Positions 33,041 through 40,753 of a stretch of 49,895 nt of DNA are shown here, one piece after another (positions within the stretch are counted from its first letter, which is position 1; every line of letters starts with the position of its first letter). Source of the DNA: Bacteroidales bacterium (GTDB lineage: Bacteria > Bacteroidota > Bacteroidia > Bacteroidales > P3); the NCBI GenBank assembly GCA_017960475.1, contig JAGCZH010000026.1, positions 1 through 49,895 on the forward strand, given 5' to 3'. The position numbers were made by a program, and so were the translations under genes. The notes under the pieces are model-generated. The model did not search any database. It was not told the DNA's origin and saw only the letters and a program-made list of their open reading frames with translations.

Positions 33041-35095
33041 ATGAGAAAAATATTCATTCTGGCGTTGGCTCTTATAACCATGGGCAGCGCTATGGCCCAG
33101 GAGCCGACACGCACCCGTGATGAGATGCGCCAATACCTGCTTAAGACCAAGCACAAACGCGACTTCTCCCAACAGTACAAAAACAGCAATATACCCTTGG
33201 CACCCGCAACCCAAGAGACCAAAAACGGAAGCAAGAGCGCAGGGCTTCAGCTTCCCGCCAACAACTGGTTCCCCGGCGAATGGGAAGAGGTCAAGGCCAT
33301 TGTTGTGACACCTTACTACGACCACCTTGTCCCTGGCCATGAGAACAACGGCAGCTGGTTTGCCGATCCCGTTGTGACAGGATATGCCGACTACTACTAC
33401 GGCAGCTACCAGAACCAGCAAGGCGGAGGTCCTTACATCTCAGTTATCGACACCAGCAACCAAACGTTCTCCAATGTGTTCTACTATCTGATGGACGCCA
33501 TCCAGCTGGGAGGCGCAGAGGCATGGGTGCGTATCGAGAACGCCTCTGACAGCGGCGCAGTGCTCAGAAAGCTTGCCCGCATGAACCTCCGCAGCGACAA
33601 CGTGAAGTTCATCGTAGGTCCCGGCAACTCGTTCTGGTTCCGCGACTGCGGTCCCATCTGTTTCTACTATGGCGACCAAGACAGCGTAGGTATGGTCGAC
33701 TTCATGTATTACCCCGGACGCGCCCTCGACGACTCCCTTCCCTCGCTGATAGAGGAGCAGATGGGCATCCCCAACTACATCACCACCATAGAGTGGGAAG
33801 GCGGCAACTGTGTCGTTGACGGCACCGGCATGGTGCTCAGCAGCGACGCCATCTACTCAGGCAATGCCGACACCTATGGACAGATATCGTGGGACGGCAC
33901 CAACACCAGCACCATAAACTACCAGTCAAAAAGCCCATTGACACACGCACAGGTCAAGGACTCCCTGGCCCATATCCTAGGTCCCCGCGGCGCACATATA
34001 CTACCCGCATTCAAATATGACGGCGGCACCGGTCACGTAGACCTCTACTGCGACATGTGGGACGAGAACGAGTTCATATTCTCCAAATTCCCCGCATACT
34101 GCAGCAACTGGACCGACGCCAAGACGGCGGCGAAGAACATCGACTCGCTGTGCAGCTACACCAGCCTCTTCGGCAAGAACTACAAGTGCCACTACATCCC
34201 CTTCCCATGTGCCAACAACGGTGCAAACTTCTCAAGCCAGTCCCAGTACGACAACTACTTCACCCGCACCTACAGCAACCACACCTTCGTGAACAATGTC
34301 ATCATTCAGCCTTGTTTCTCGAATGTTGTCAACGGCCAACCCAGCTCCGAATGGGATCGTCTTCGCATCGACTCTGTCCGCATGGCATACCCAGGCTACA
34401 CCATCTATCCTATCAATGTGGCCTCCTTCGACGGTAGCGGCGGCGCCATTCACTGCATCACCAAGCAGATTCCCGCCGACAATCCCGTCCGCATTCTTCA
34501 TCCCAGCATTACTGGCAACACCGAAGATATGTACACCTCGACCGACGCTCCCATCACCGCCACAATCACCAACAAGAGCGGCATCCAGAGCGCCAAGGTT
34601 GTATACCGGATCGCCGGCGGCCAATGGCAAGAGGTTGCTCTCACCCCTGGCAGCGATAACAGCTTCACCGGCAGCATAGCCACTTCCGGCCAACTGAGCG
34701 GCAGCGACACCAAGGTGGAATACTATATCTCCGCCACCAGCAACAACGGCAAGACCATCACCAAGCCAATGACAGCATCCCAGGGTGGTTACTACACCTT
34801 CTACCTTGGCCACAACGACAACGTTGGCATCGACAACGTCGAGGCTCAGAATTTCGGTCAGTTCTATCCCAATCCCGCCAACGGCATCGCCAACATCGAC
34901 ATCACTCTTGGCAATGAGGCCAACTATGAGGTAAGCATCGTTGACGAGATGGGACGCATGGTTCACAGAAGCGACCTTAAAGCCTCTGGCAGCATTGTCT
35001 ACAGCATCGCCACTGAAAAGCTGGGCACCGGCGTCTACCACGTCGTTTTCCAGAGCAAAGACGAACGCATCGTGCGCCGACTGATTGTGAAATGA
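33041..35095 (+). CDS. secreted peptidylarginine/agmatine deiminase-like protein with T9SS tail
   Basis: A 684-residue secreted protein. The signal peptide ends near AMAQ (residue 20). A PAD_porph/agmatine deiminase domain spans about 70-490: WFRDCGP (Asp202), EWEGGNCVVDG, GTGHVDLY (His332, Asp334) and GGAIHCITKQIP (Cys472). These match the Asp, His, Asp and Cys catalytic residues of Porphyromonas PPAD and agmatine deiminases. An Ig-like domain (about 495-590) and a sorting tail (FGQFYPNPANG ... GTGVYHVVF) follow, the same overall plan as PPAD. It would release ammonia and citrulline-type products from arginine derivatives at the cell surface. Whether it takes protein, peptide or agmatine cannot be decided here. 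Its stop overlaps the tatD ATG. Confidence 0.9.
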   Translation: MRKIFILALALITMGSAMAQEPTRTRDEMRQYLLKTKHKRDFSQQYKNSNIPLAPATQETKNGSKSAGLQLPANNWFPGEWEEVKAIVVTPYYDHLVPGHENNGSWFADPVVTGYADYYYGSYQNQQGGGPYISVIDTSNQTFSNVFYYLMDAIQLGGAEAWVRIENASDSGAVLRKLARMNLRSDNVKFIVGPGNSFWFRDCGPICFYYGDQDSVGMVDFMYYPGRALDDSLPSLIEEQMGIPNYITTIEWEGGNCVVDGTGMVLSSDAIYSGNADTYGQISWDGTNTSTINYQSKSPLTHAQVKDSLAHILGPRGAHILPAFKYDGGTGHVDLYCDMWDENEFIFSKFPAYCSNWTDAKTAAKNIDSLCSYTSLFGKNYKCHYIPFPCANNGANFSSQSQYDNYFTRTYSNHTFVNNVIIQPCFSNVVNGQPSSEWDRLRIDSVRMAYPGYTIYPINVASFDGSGGAIHCITKQIPADNPVRILHPSITGNTEDMYTSTDAPITATITNKSGIQSAKVVYRIAGGQWQEVALTPGSDNSFTGSIATSGQLSGSDTKVEYYISATSNNGKTITKPMTASQGGYYTFYLGHNDNVGIDNVEAQNFGQFYPNPANGIANIDITLGNEANYEVSIVDEMGRMVHRSDLKASGSIVYSIATEKLGTGVYHVVFQSKDERIVRRLIVK

Positions 35096-35709
35096 TAGAG
35101 TATATCGACTTTCATACACACAGACCTACTGCGGAGGGTGTTATCACCCCCCGCAGTTTTGGTATACATCCATGGGAATGCGAGAACGAGGAGGCACAAA
35201 GTTACCAAGAGTTCAAGGCCAAGTACCACGACAACTTTGCCGACACCGATATCATAGGCGAATGCGGATTGGACAAATGCAGCAAAGCCCGTTGGGAGAG
35301 GCAGCAAGAGGTATTCGACTGGCATATCAGGATGTCGATGGAGCTGCGAAAACCCATGGTGATACACTGTGTGCGAGCTTTCAACGAACTGATGGAGCTG
35401 CGTCGCCAAAACAGGGGAGACACCTGGGTTGTGCACGGCTTCACAGGCTCACCGCAAATGGCCGAACAACTGTTTCGCAGCGGCATCTGGGTGTCGTTCG
35501 GAGCCGCAATCCTTGACGAAAGAAGATCAAAGGCAAGAGAGTGCCTGGGAGACATCCGCAGCCCGTTCATGCTCGAGACGGACGACTCCACCTGCGGCAT
35601 AGAAGCCGTATACAACGCCGCCGCAGACATTAGAAAAACAACCCTCGCAGAGCTATGCCATACAATAAAAGAGAGTTATCTTGCGTTGTTTTGGGGAATT
35701 GAAAATTGA
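35092..35709 (+). CDS. TatD-family metal-dependent hydrolase
   Basis: A 205-residue amidohydrolase-fold protein, shorter than the usual 255-265. The metal site is nevertheless present: IDFHTH near the start, GECGLDK (Glu), MVIHCVRAF (His), WVVHGFTGS (His) and FMLETDDST (Asp). The family includes DNases and D-amino-acyl-tRNA deacylase-like quality-control enzymes; no substrate can be assigned. The start ATGA overlaps the deiminase stop, so it is translated from the same message. Confidence 0.9.
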   Translation: MIEYIDFHTHRPTAEGVITPRSFGIHPWECENEEAQSYQEFKAKYHDNFADTDIIGECGLDKCSKARWERQQEVFDWHIRMSMELRKPMVIHCVRAFNELMELRRQNRGDTWVVHGFTGSPQMAEQLFRSGIWVSFGAAILDERRSKARECLGDIRSPFMLETDDSTCGIEAVYNAAADIRKTTLAELCHTIKESYLALFWGIEN

Positions 35710-35805
35710 AAGTTGAAAATTAGTGAATGGTGATGAGCGAGAATTAATCCCTTAATTTTTAAACGTGAAACGTTAAACCCTTATAACCCTTATAACCTTT
35801 CAAAG
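35700..35805. repeat. AT-rich repeat cluster and leader before the glycosyltransferase gene
   Basis: An (ATTGAAA)n run (35697-35720) is followed by GTGAATGGTGATGAGCG, then AGAATTAATCCCTTAATTTTTAAACGT and CGTTAAACCC, ending in TTATAACCCTTATAACCTTT just before the ATG. The block from GTGAATGG to TAAACGT...GTTAAACC recurs almost unchanged at 36655-36715. Confidence 0.65.
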
Positions 35806-36594
35806 ATGAAAGCCATCTCTGGGATAATAACCACTCTCAACGAAGAGCAAAATATAGGTGACGCCATCAAGTCGCTCCAGCAAGTGTGCGACGAGGTGGT
35901 TGTTGTCGACTCTGTGAGCAGCGACAACACCGTTGAGATAGCACGCCAATGCGGCGCCAAAGTGATCGAACAGCCCTATTTAGGTGACGGGATACAGAAA
36001 AATGTGGCTCTATCACATGTCAAAAACAACTGGGTGATAAGCATTGACGCTGACGAGCGTCTGACTCCCGAACTTGTCAACTTCATCGAGAGAACGGACT
36101 TCGACACAACGCAATACGACGGCTTCGCTGTGCGCAGAAGGAACTATGTGGGGAGCCGCTGGGTGAAATGCTGCCGATGGTACCCCGACTACCTTGTGCG
36201 CATTTACCGTCACGACAAACTGCGCTTCTGCGATGTGAAACAGCACTCACATGTCCCTACCGACAACACAAAGCAAATCAAAGCCGACCTCATTCACTAC
36301 AGATACAAAAACTGCGGCGAGTTGTTCGCCAAGCCAGGGAGGAACTACAGCAGCCGCGGGGCGAAAGTGCTCTACCTCTCCGGCAAGAAGGTGCACGCCT
36401 GGTCGCCTGTGGGTCACGGATTGGGAGCCTTTATGGTGAACTACTTCCTGCGCGGCGGCATATGGGGCGGCATCGACGGCTTGACATTGTCACTATCCAT
36501 AGCGCAAAACAGCTACCTGAAATATGCCAAAGTATTGGAATGGCAACGCGACCCCAAAGTGAGGGAAAGTGAGAATTTCGACAATGTATGGTAA
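35806..36594 (+). CDS. glycosyltransferase family 2, LPS core (WaaE/KdtX) type
   Basis: A 262-residue GT2 enzyme. It starts ISGIITTLNEEQNI, the acidic motif is ISIDADERL (about 74-82), and RRRNYVGSRWVKCC and RYKNCGELF follow. The C-terminus FLRGGIWGGIDGLTLS is the amphipathic end typical of WaaE/KdtX-like beta-glucosyltransferases of the lipopolysaccharide inner core. It probably transfers a hexose to a core sugar at the inner face of the membrane. Neighbours give no further hint. Confidence 0.9.
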   Translation: MKAISGIITTLNEEQNIGDAIKSLQQVCDEVVVVDSVSSDNTVEIARQCGAKVIEQPYLGDGIQKNVALSHVKNNWVISIDADERLTPELVNFIERTDFDTTQYDGFAVRRRNYVGSRWVKCCRWYPDYLVRIYRHDKLRFCDVKQHSHVPTDNTKQIKADLIHYRYKNCGELFAKPGRNYSSRGAKVLYLSGKKVHAWSPVGHGLGAFMVNYFLRGGIWGGIDGLTLSLSIAQNSYLKYAKVLEWQRDPKVRESENFDNVW

Positions 36595-36740
36595 ATTGAA
36601 AATTGAAAATTGAAAGTTGAAAATTGAAAATTGAAAATTATTTAGTGAATCGTGAATGGTGAATGGTGATAAGCGAGAATTAATCCCTTATTTTTTAAAC
36701 GTAAAACGTTAAACCTTTTAAACATTTTAACCCTTAAATA
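36595..36740. repeat. AT-rich repeat cluster and leader before trmH
   Basis: (AAAATTGA)n from 36596 to 36640 is followed by GTGAATCGTGAATGGTGAATGGTGA, then AGAATTAATCCCTTATTTTTTAAACGT and the leader AAACGTTAAACCTTTTAAAC-ATTTTAACCC before the ATG. The order of modules is the same as at 35.7 kb, so this is a compound repeat. No gene or terminator hairpin is visible. Confidence 0.7.
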
Positions 36741-37457
36741 ATGCCTGAAAGGAAAATCGAGGAACCGCTGTTTTATAAAAGCTACAGCATAGAGCAGAAG
36801 AAAAGACTGTATGAGGCTCTTGGCGAGTTGTATTCCGACAACAAAAGAGAGCTCTTCGAGCGTCTGTCCCAATACCGCACACGGCATATCGCCGTTGTCC
36901 TTGAGGACATCTACCAGGCACACAACGCCAGCGCCGTGTTGCGCAGCTGCGACTGCTTCGGAGTCCAAGATGTGCATGTCGTGGAGAAAAACAACAGTTT
37001 CAACCCCGCCGGCGATGTCGCCGTGGGCAGCAGCAAATGGGTCGACTACTACAAACACGAAAACATCGCCGAGGCCTATAAACACCTTAGAAGCAAAGGA
37101 TACAGAATTGTCGCCACACTGCCACATGAGAACGACACGATGATAGGCGATTTAGAGCTTGACCAACCTGTAGCGCTGGTGTTTGGCACCGAGCTGACGG
37201 GATTAACCCGTGAGGCTATTGATGGCGCCGACGCATACGTGAAAATCCCTATGTACGGCTTTACCGAGAGTTTCAACATCTCAGTTTGCGCCGCGCTTTG
37301 CCTTTTCAGCACCACCGAACGCCTGAGGCGCGGCAGCGACATCAGGTGGCAGATGAGCGAGGAGGAGCTTCTGGAGTTAAAAATAGGATGGAGCATCCAA
37401 GCCATACGCGACGGTGAAAAAGTCGCTCGCAAGGTGGCGGAGTCCATCATTGGCTAA
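36741..37457 (+). CDS. trmH: TrmH-family tRNA (Gm18) 2'-O-methyltransferase
   Basis: A 238-residue SPOUT methyltransferase. Motif 1 contains QAHNASAVLRSCDCFG (with the catalytic Asn-Ala-Ser-Ala and Arg), motif 2 ALVFGTELTGLT and motif 3 IPMYGFTESFNISVCAAL, which forms the knot that binds AdoMet. These agree with TrmH, which methylates G18 in the tRNA D-loop. The N-terminal helical part aids tRNA binding. An rRNA target is less likely, as it lacks an RlmB-type N-terminal L30e-like domain. Confidence 0.92.
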   Translation: MPERKIEEPLFYKSYSIEQKKRLYEALGELYSDNKRELFERLSQYRTRHIAVVLEDIYQAHNASAVLRSCDCFGVQDVHVVEKNNSFNPAGDVAVGSSKWVDYYKHENIAEAYKHLRSKGYRIVATLPHENDTMIGDLELDQPVALVFGTELTGLTREAIDGADAYVKIPMYGFTESFNISVCAALCLFSTTERLRRGSDIRWQMSEEELLELKIGWSIQAIRDGEKVARKVAESIIG

Positions 37458-37539
37458 GCCTCAGCCGAGTCGAGACAACAAAAAAGCCGTCCTCACCCTA
37501 AGAAAAAACAAAAAAATAGACCATATATACTTTTTTTAG

Positions 37540-37547
37540 TATCTTTG
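37540..37547 (+). promoter_or_regulatory. -7 box for the PepSY-like gene
   Basis: TATCTTTG matches TAnnTTTG and lies 42 bases before the ATG at 37590. No TTTG is seen about 19 bases upstream, so the -33 half is weak or absent. Confidence 0.5.
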
Positions 37548-37589
37548 TAATACTAATTATAGCAACAAAAACAAAATAACATACTAACA

Positions 37590-38063
37590 ATGAAACGAAT
37601 ACTAACTTTTGCAGCAATTCTTTTGATTGGACAAAGCATGCTGTTTGCCCAAAGCGGCATATCTGTTTCGGAGCAGGAAGTGCCCGAACGCTTTGTAAAA
37701 GACTTCAACAGACTCTCTGACGGAGCGAAAGACGTTGATTGGCGCTATATCGACACCCTTGTCTACGACGCCTATTTCACGAATGAAAGCGGCACATTCA
37801 CCGCATACCGTTTTTCGCCCAAAGGCACTGAGACCCGTTGGTATGTGGAGGATAAATACTATCCTCACAGCATTGTGGATTTTGTCGCCGATCAATATCC
37901 TGGCTACAAAATCAAAGAGCTGTACATCCTGATGATTAAAAACAAAGCCACCTATCAGGTCCTGATTGGTAAAAAGAAAGGCTTTTTTGTAACGAAATGG
38001 CGTCATTTGAAACTTCTGAACTTCGAGACCGACGGCAAATTTATTGACGCAATAGAGTACTAA
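37590..38063 (+). CDS. PepSY-like exported protein
   Basis: A 157-residue periplasmic protein. The signal peptide ends near LFAQ (residue 21). The mature part has the Bacteroidetes PepSY-like (BLIP-like) pattern: VPERFVKDFNRLSDGAKDVDW, an YDAYFTNESGTFTAYRF hairpin, RWYVEDKYYP and a second half VADQYPGYKIKELYIL. Such proteins are small secreted folds of unknown role. A terminator follows, so it is a one-gene unit. Confidence 0.82.
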   Translation: MKRILTFAAILLIGQSMLFAQSGISVSEQEVPERFVKDFNRLSDGAKDVDWRYIDTLVYDAYFTNESGTFTAYRFSPKGTETRWYVEDKYYPHSIVDFVADQYPGYKIKELYILMIKNKATYQVLIGKKKGFFVTKWRHLKLLNFETDGKFIDAIEY

Positions 38064-38080
38064 AAAACTTGTCAAACACA

Positions 38081-38111
38081 AAAGACGCCCTCCCAATCGA
38101 ACGGCGTCTTT
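38081..38111 (+). terminator. terminator after the PepSY-like gene
   Basis: A perfect 9-bp stem AAAGACGCC / GGCGTCTTT (38081-38089 and 38103-38111) with a 13-base loop, followed by TATAAT and an A run. It lies 17 bases after the stop. Confidence 0.75.
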
Positions 38112-38133
38112 ATAATAAAAAAAACATCCGACA

Positions 38134-38475
38134 ATGAAAAGGAGCGTTCTATCTCTCACCATTGCAATCCTCTTACTCTCAGTCGCAGCATGCAACAGCA
38201 AAGAGAGCCAAATGAAAAGCGACGTACAGCGTTTGGTAGACAAGGTTGAAAAGTGCTATGCCGTAGTCAACGACGACATGGAGGAAGACGACTATGATTT
38301 TTTCCAAAGCTGCAACGACGAGCTCACCACTCTCAGCGACTCCATGAGAGTCAAATACTCAAGCAAGGAGGAGAACAACCAATTCAACAAACTATTTATT
38401 GAAGAGGCAAAGAAAAGGGACATCAACAACGATTTTGTAGACATGTGGGAGGAGCTTTTCGAGATGAACGAGTGA
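38134..38475 (+). CDS. small lipoprotein of unknown function
   Basis: A 113-residue acidic lipoprotein with lipobox LSVAAC (Cys20). The mature part is helical and charged (SDVQRLVDKVEKCYAVVNDD; VDMWEELFEMNE end). I do not recognise the family. It starts 23 bases after the preceding terminator. It may be an accessory envelope protein. Confidence 0.72.
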   Translation: MKRSVLSLTIAILLLSVAACNSKESQMKSDVQRLVDKVEKCYAVVNDDMEEDDYDFFQSCNDELTTLSDSMRVKYSSKEENNQFNKLFIEEAKKRDINNDFVDMWEELFEMNE

Positions 38476-38660
38476 AAATTGAAAGTTGAAAATTGAAAAT
38501 TGAAAGTTGAAAATTAGTGAATGGTGAAGCGTGAATCGTGAATGGTGAATCGTGAATGGTGAAAGGAAAATTCAAAATTCAAAATTCAAAATTCGACATT
38601 CGAATTACCCTTTTAAACTTTTAAACTTTTGAACCTTTATAACCTTTTAAACCTTAAATC
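38476..38660. repeat. AT-rich repeat cluster and leader before the coiled-coil gene
   Basis: (AAAATTGA/AAAGTTGA)n at 38475-38515 is followed by several GTGAATGGTGAA / GTGAATCGTGAA 7-mers (38516-38563), then inverted (AAAATTC)n (38566-38592). A leader of AAACTTTTAAACTTTTGAACC and ACCTTTATAACCTTTTAAACC ends at the ATG. It has the same module order as at 35.7 and 36.6 kb, with an added inverted part. I see no gene in it. Confidence 0.7.
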
Positions 38661-39395
38661 ATGAAGAAAATATCATTATTAGTTTTGTCGATGGCCATGA
38701 TGGCTGGCATCAAGGCACAGAGCGTTCAGGAAGTCACCGTCCAATTTGGCGACTACACTGTTCCCGCATACACCGTTTCCATCAACCAGAGTAAGGACGT
38801 GACCACAGAGGCTTTGAATCAGAGGCTGAAAGAGTCGGGTTTGAAAACAGGCAAAGAGAACGGATACGTTGCTGTTCAGAACCAGACATTCACCGACATT
38901 TACAGCCAGCCTGTTGATTTTTACGCCAAGGTCGACGAGCAGGGCAAGAAGAAAAACCGTGTCACCGTGGTGACATTCTTTGCCAAATCGCCCAATCTGA
39001 CGATCAGCCAGAACGAGCTCAACATCAACGTGCGTCGTTTCGCCGAAGGCTTCCCCTATTATGTCGACAAATTCGAGGCCCAGAAAAAAGTTGGAGCTTC
39101 CGAAGCCGAATTGAAGAAAGCCCAGAAGACCCAATCGAAGGCTGTGGCCGCAGCGGCGTCGATAGAGAAAGACATCGCCTCCGACCGTGAGAAGATAGCC
39201 AAGAAAGAGGCAGAGATAGAGAAATACAACAAAAAGATTGAAAGCCTTCGCGCCGACATTGAGAAGCTAAATGCCAGCATAGAGAAGAAGACGGGCAAAA
39301 AAGCCGAAGCCGACGAGAAAGTGAACAAAGCCAACGAGGCAGTGCAGTCGTCGGAGAGCGACGTGAACCGCTACCGCCAACAAGTAGGCGACTAA
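38661..39395 (+). CDS. exported coiled-coil protein of unknown function
   Basis: A 244-residue protein with a signal peptide (to IKAQ, residue 20). A beta-rich domain (about 21-130, VTVQFGDYTVPAYTVSI) is followed by a long Lys/Glu/Ala coiled coil (about 135-240, KKEAEIEKYNKKIESLR). No enzymatic motif is seen. It could act as a periplasmic spacer or assembly factor. A strong terminator follows, so it is probably a single-gene unit. Confidence 0.8.
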   Translation: MKKISLLVLSMAMMAGIKAQSVQEVTVQFGDYTVPAYTVSINQSKDVTTEALNQRLKESGLKTGKENGYVAVQNQTFTDIYSQPVDFYAKVDEQGKKKNRVTVVTFFAKSPNLTISQNELNINVRRFAEGFPYYVDKFEAQKKVGASEAELKKAQKTQSKAVAAAASIEKDIASDREKIAKKEAEIEKYNKKIESLRADIEKLNASIEKKTGKKAEADEKVNKANEAVQSSESDVNRYRQQVGD

Positions 39396-39417
39396 TCCTT
39401 GTATTTAACAATGACAT

Positions 39418-39452
39418 AAAAAAGTTCACAGCCGTAGCTGTGAACTTTTTTT
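39418..39452. terminator. strong bidirectional terminator
   Basis: Stem AAAAAAGTTCACAGC / GCTGTGAACTTTTTT with a CGTA loop; the GC-containing core is GTTCACAGC (39424-39432 and 39437-39445), with A run before and T run after. It works for the coiled-coil gene on plus and could stop minus transcription from hydE. Confidence 0.85.
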
Positions 39453-39503
39453 CATTCCTTGAAATGATCCAATCCGCAACCTTCTTTTAAACTCCAATTT
39501 CCA

Positions 39504-39690
39504 GGGGGTTAACACCCCCGTATGTGTTATGTCGCCCCTTTCGGGGCTACAGGAGATAAGTCCCCAGCGGGGACGACATATATCAGCCGTGGGTGAAAAC
39601 CCACAGATACATCGACAATACAAAAAAAGGACCCCCGATGGGGCGGCACATTTCAAAAAAGGTATTTTGTGGTCCCGTCGGGGTTTGATG
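39504..39690. repeat. cluster of GC-rich palindromes (REP-like), second locus
   Basis: Palindromes in order: GGGGGTTAACACCCCC (39504-39519), GCCCC-TTTC-GGGGC (39534-39547), GTCCCC-AGC-GGGGAC (39560-39574), GTGGGT-GAAA-ACCCAC (39589-39604), CCCC-GAT-GGGG (39633-39643) and a CCC-GT-CGGGG unit near 39674. The phrases GACGACATA and GGGGCGGCACAT around them echo the 1.74-1.83 kb locus. No gene is contained. Such arrays may form several RNA hairpins. Confidence 0.7.
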
Positions 39691-39703
39691 TAAAAAAAAA
39701 TTG

Positions 39704-40750
39704 TCAGCTTTCGTAGTTGGGGTTGAAGTCGCCCCTACTCACCACAGTTTCATAGCCTATTCGCTTCATCCTCATCTCGGTGCATGCCATGCATTCCGCC
39801 GACTCCTCGCCTGTGCATATCTTATTGTCGTAGATGGCATAGTCTTTGCGGTGGTCGCGAGGAGAGAGATTGGGCATAACCACATTGGCGCCAAACTGGA
39901 TGCCTAGCTCCCGCCCCTGCGGATGCAAGGTTCCGAGCGCCGTTGTCGCCGGAAGCAAAACATGTGGATGTAAAAGACGTATTATCGCCAGAAGCCTCAA
40001 TGTTGTCTGCACCGAGCCATTGGGCATATTGGCAAAAGGAGTGTCGTGAGCCGATATGAAAGGACCTATGCCCACCATGTGAGGCTGAAAATTGCGTATG
40101 AACTGCAGGTCGGCATAGAGCGTGTCGACGGTTTGGAAGGGAGAGCCTACCATGAAGCCGCAACCTACCTGGTAACCTATCTCCTTAAGAGCATAGAGAC
40201 AGTCGATACGATTTTGCCACGACATCTCGGCGGGGTGAAGCTGAGCATAATGTTCGGGGGAGGCTGTTTCATGACGCAGAAGATAGCGATTGGCGCCGGC
40301 ATCGAAAAGAGCCTGATAGCTTTCACGGCTGCGCTCGCCCAGAGAAAGAGTTATAGCGCAGTCGGGAAAACGCTCACGCACAGTGCTGACTATGCGGCAC
40401 ATGCGCTTGTCGTCGAACCAGCCGTCCTCGCCTCCCTGCATAACAAAGGTGCGAAAGCCCAACTTGTATCCCGTCTCACAACAACGATAGATGTCCTCGT
40501 CGGTGAGCCGATAACGAACCGCCGTGGTATTGCTGCGTCGCAATCCACAATAGAGACAATCGTTCTTGCAATGGCTGGACAACTCTATAAGTCCTCGGAT
40601 GAAGACCTTGTTGCCATATACCTTGTTTGCCTCCTCGCGAGCCGAAGACTTCAATGCCTCGATACAGGAAGCCTCGTTAGTGGTAAGAAGCATTTCTAGC
40701 TCATGGCGAGAAATGTCCCGTTCGTTTTTTATTTTCTCGACAACGGTCAT
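39704..40750 (-). CDS. hydE: [FeFe]-hydrogenase maturation radical SAM protein HydE
   Basis: A 348-residue radical SAM enzyme. The cluster motif HCKNDCLYCG gives Cys61, Cys65 and Cys68; IRGLIELSSHCKNDCLYCG is the HydE signature region. YKLGFRTFVMQGGED and LSLGERS follow. Near the C-terminus a second set CTGEESAECMAC (Cx7CxxC) matches the accessory cluster of Thermotoga HydE. HydE makes a complex-B-type Fe precursor of the hydrogenase H-cluster. Neither hydF, hydG nor a hydrogenase is in this window. It lies 3 bases after the HMA-like gene on the same strand. Confidence 0.92.
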   Translation of the reverse strand: MTVVEKIKNERDISRHELEMLLTTNEASCIEALKSSAREEANKVYGNKVFIRGLIELSSHCKNDCLYCGLRRSNTTAVRYRLTDEDIYRCCETGYKLGFRTFVMQGGEDGWFDDKRMCRIVSTVRERFPDCAITLSLGERSRESYQALFDAGANRYLLRHETASPEHYAQLHPAEMSWQNRIDCLYALKEIGYQVGCGFMVGSPFQTVDTLYADLQFIRNFQPHMVGIGPFISAHDTPFANMPNGSVQTTLRLLAIIRLLHPHVLLPATTALGTLHPQGRELGIQFGANVVMPNLSPRDHRKDYAIYDNKICTGEESAECMACTEMRMKRIGYETVVSRGDFNPNYES

Positions 40751-40753
40751 ATC

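Noticed and set aside
39504..39690. Set of independent Rho-independent terminators
   Set aside because: Most palindromes lack T runs, and a proper terminator already exists at 39418-39452; the same units recur at 1.7 kb, favouring a repeat family.
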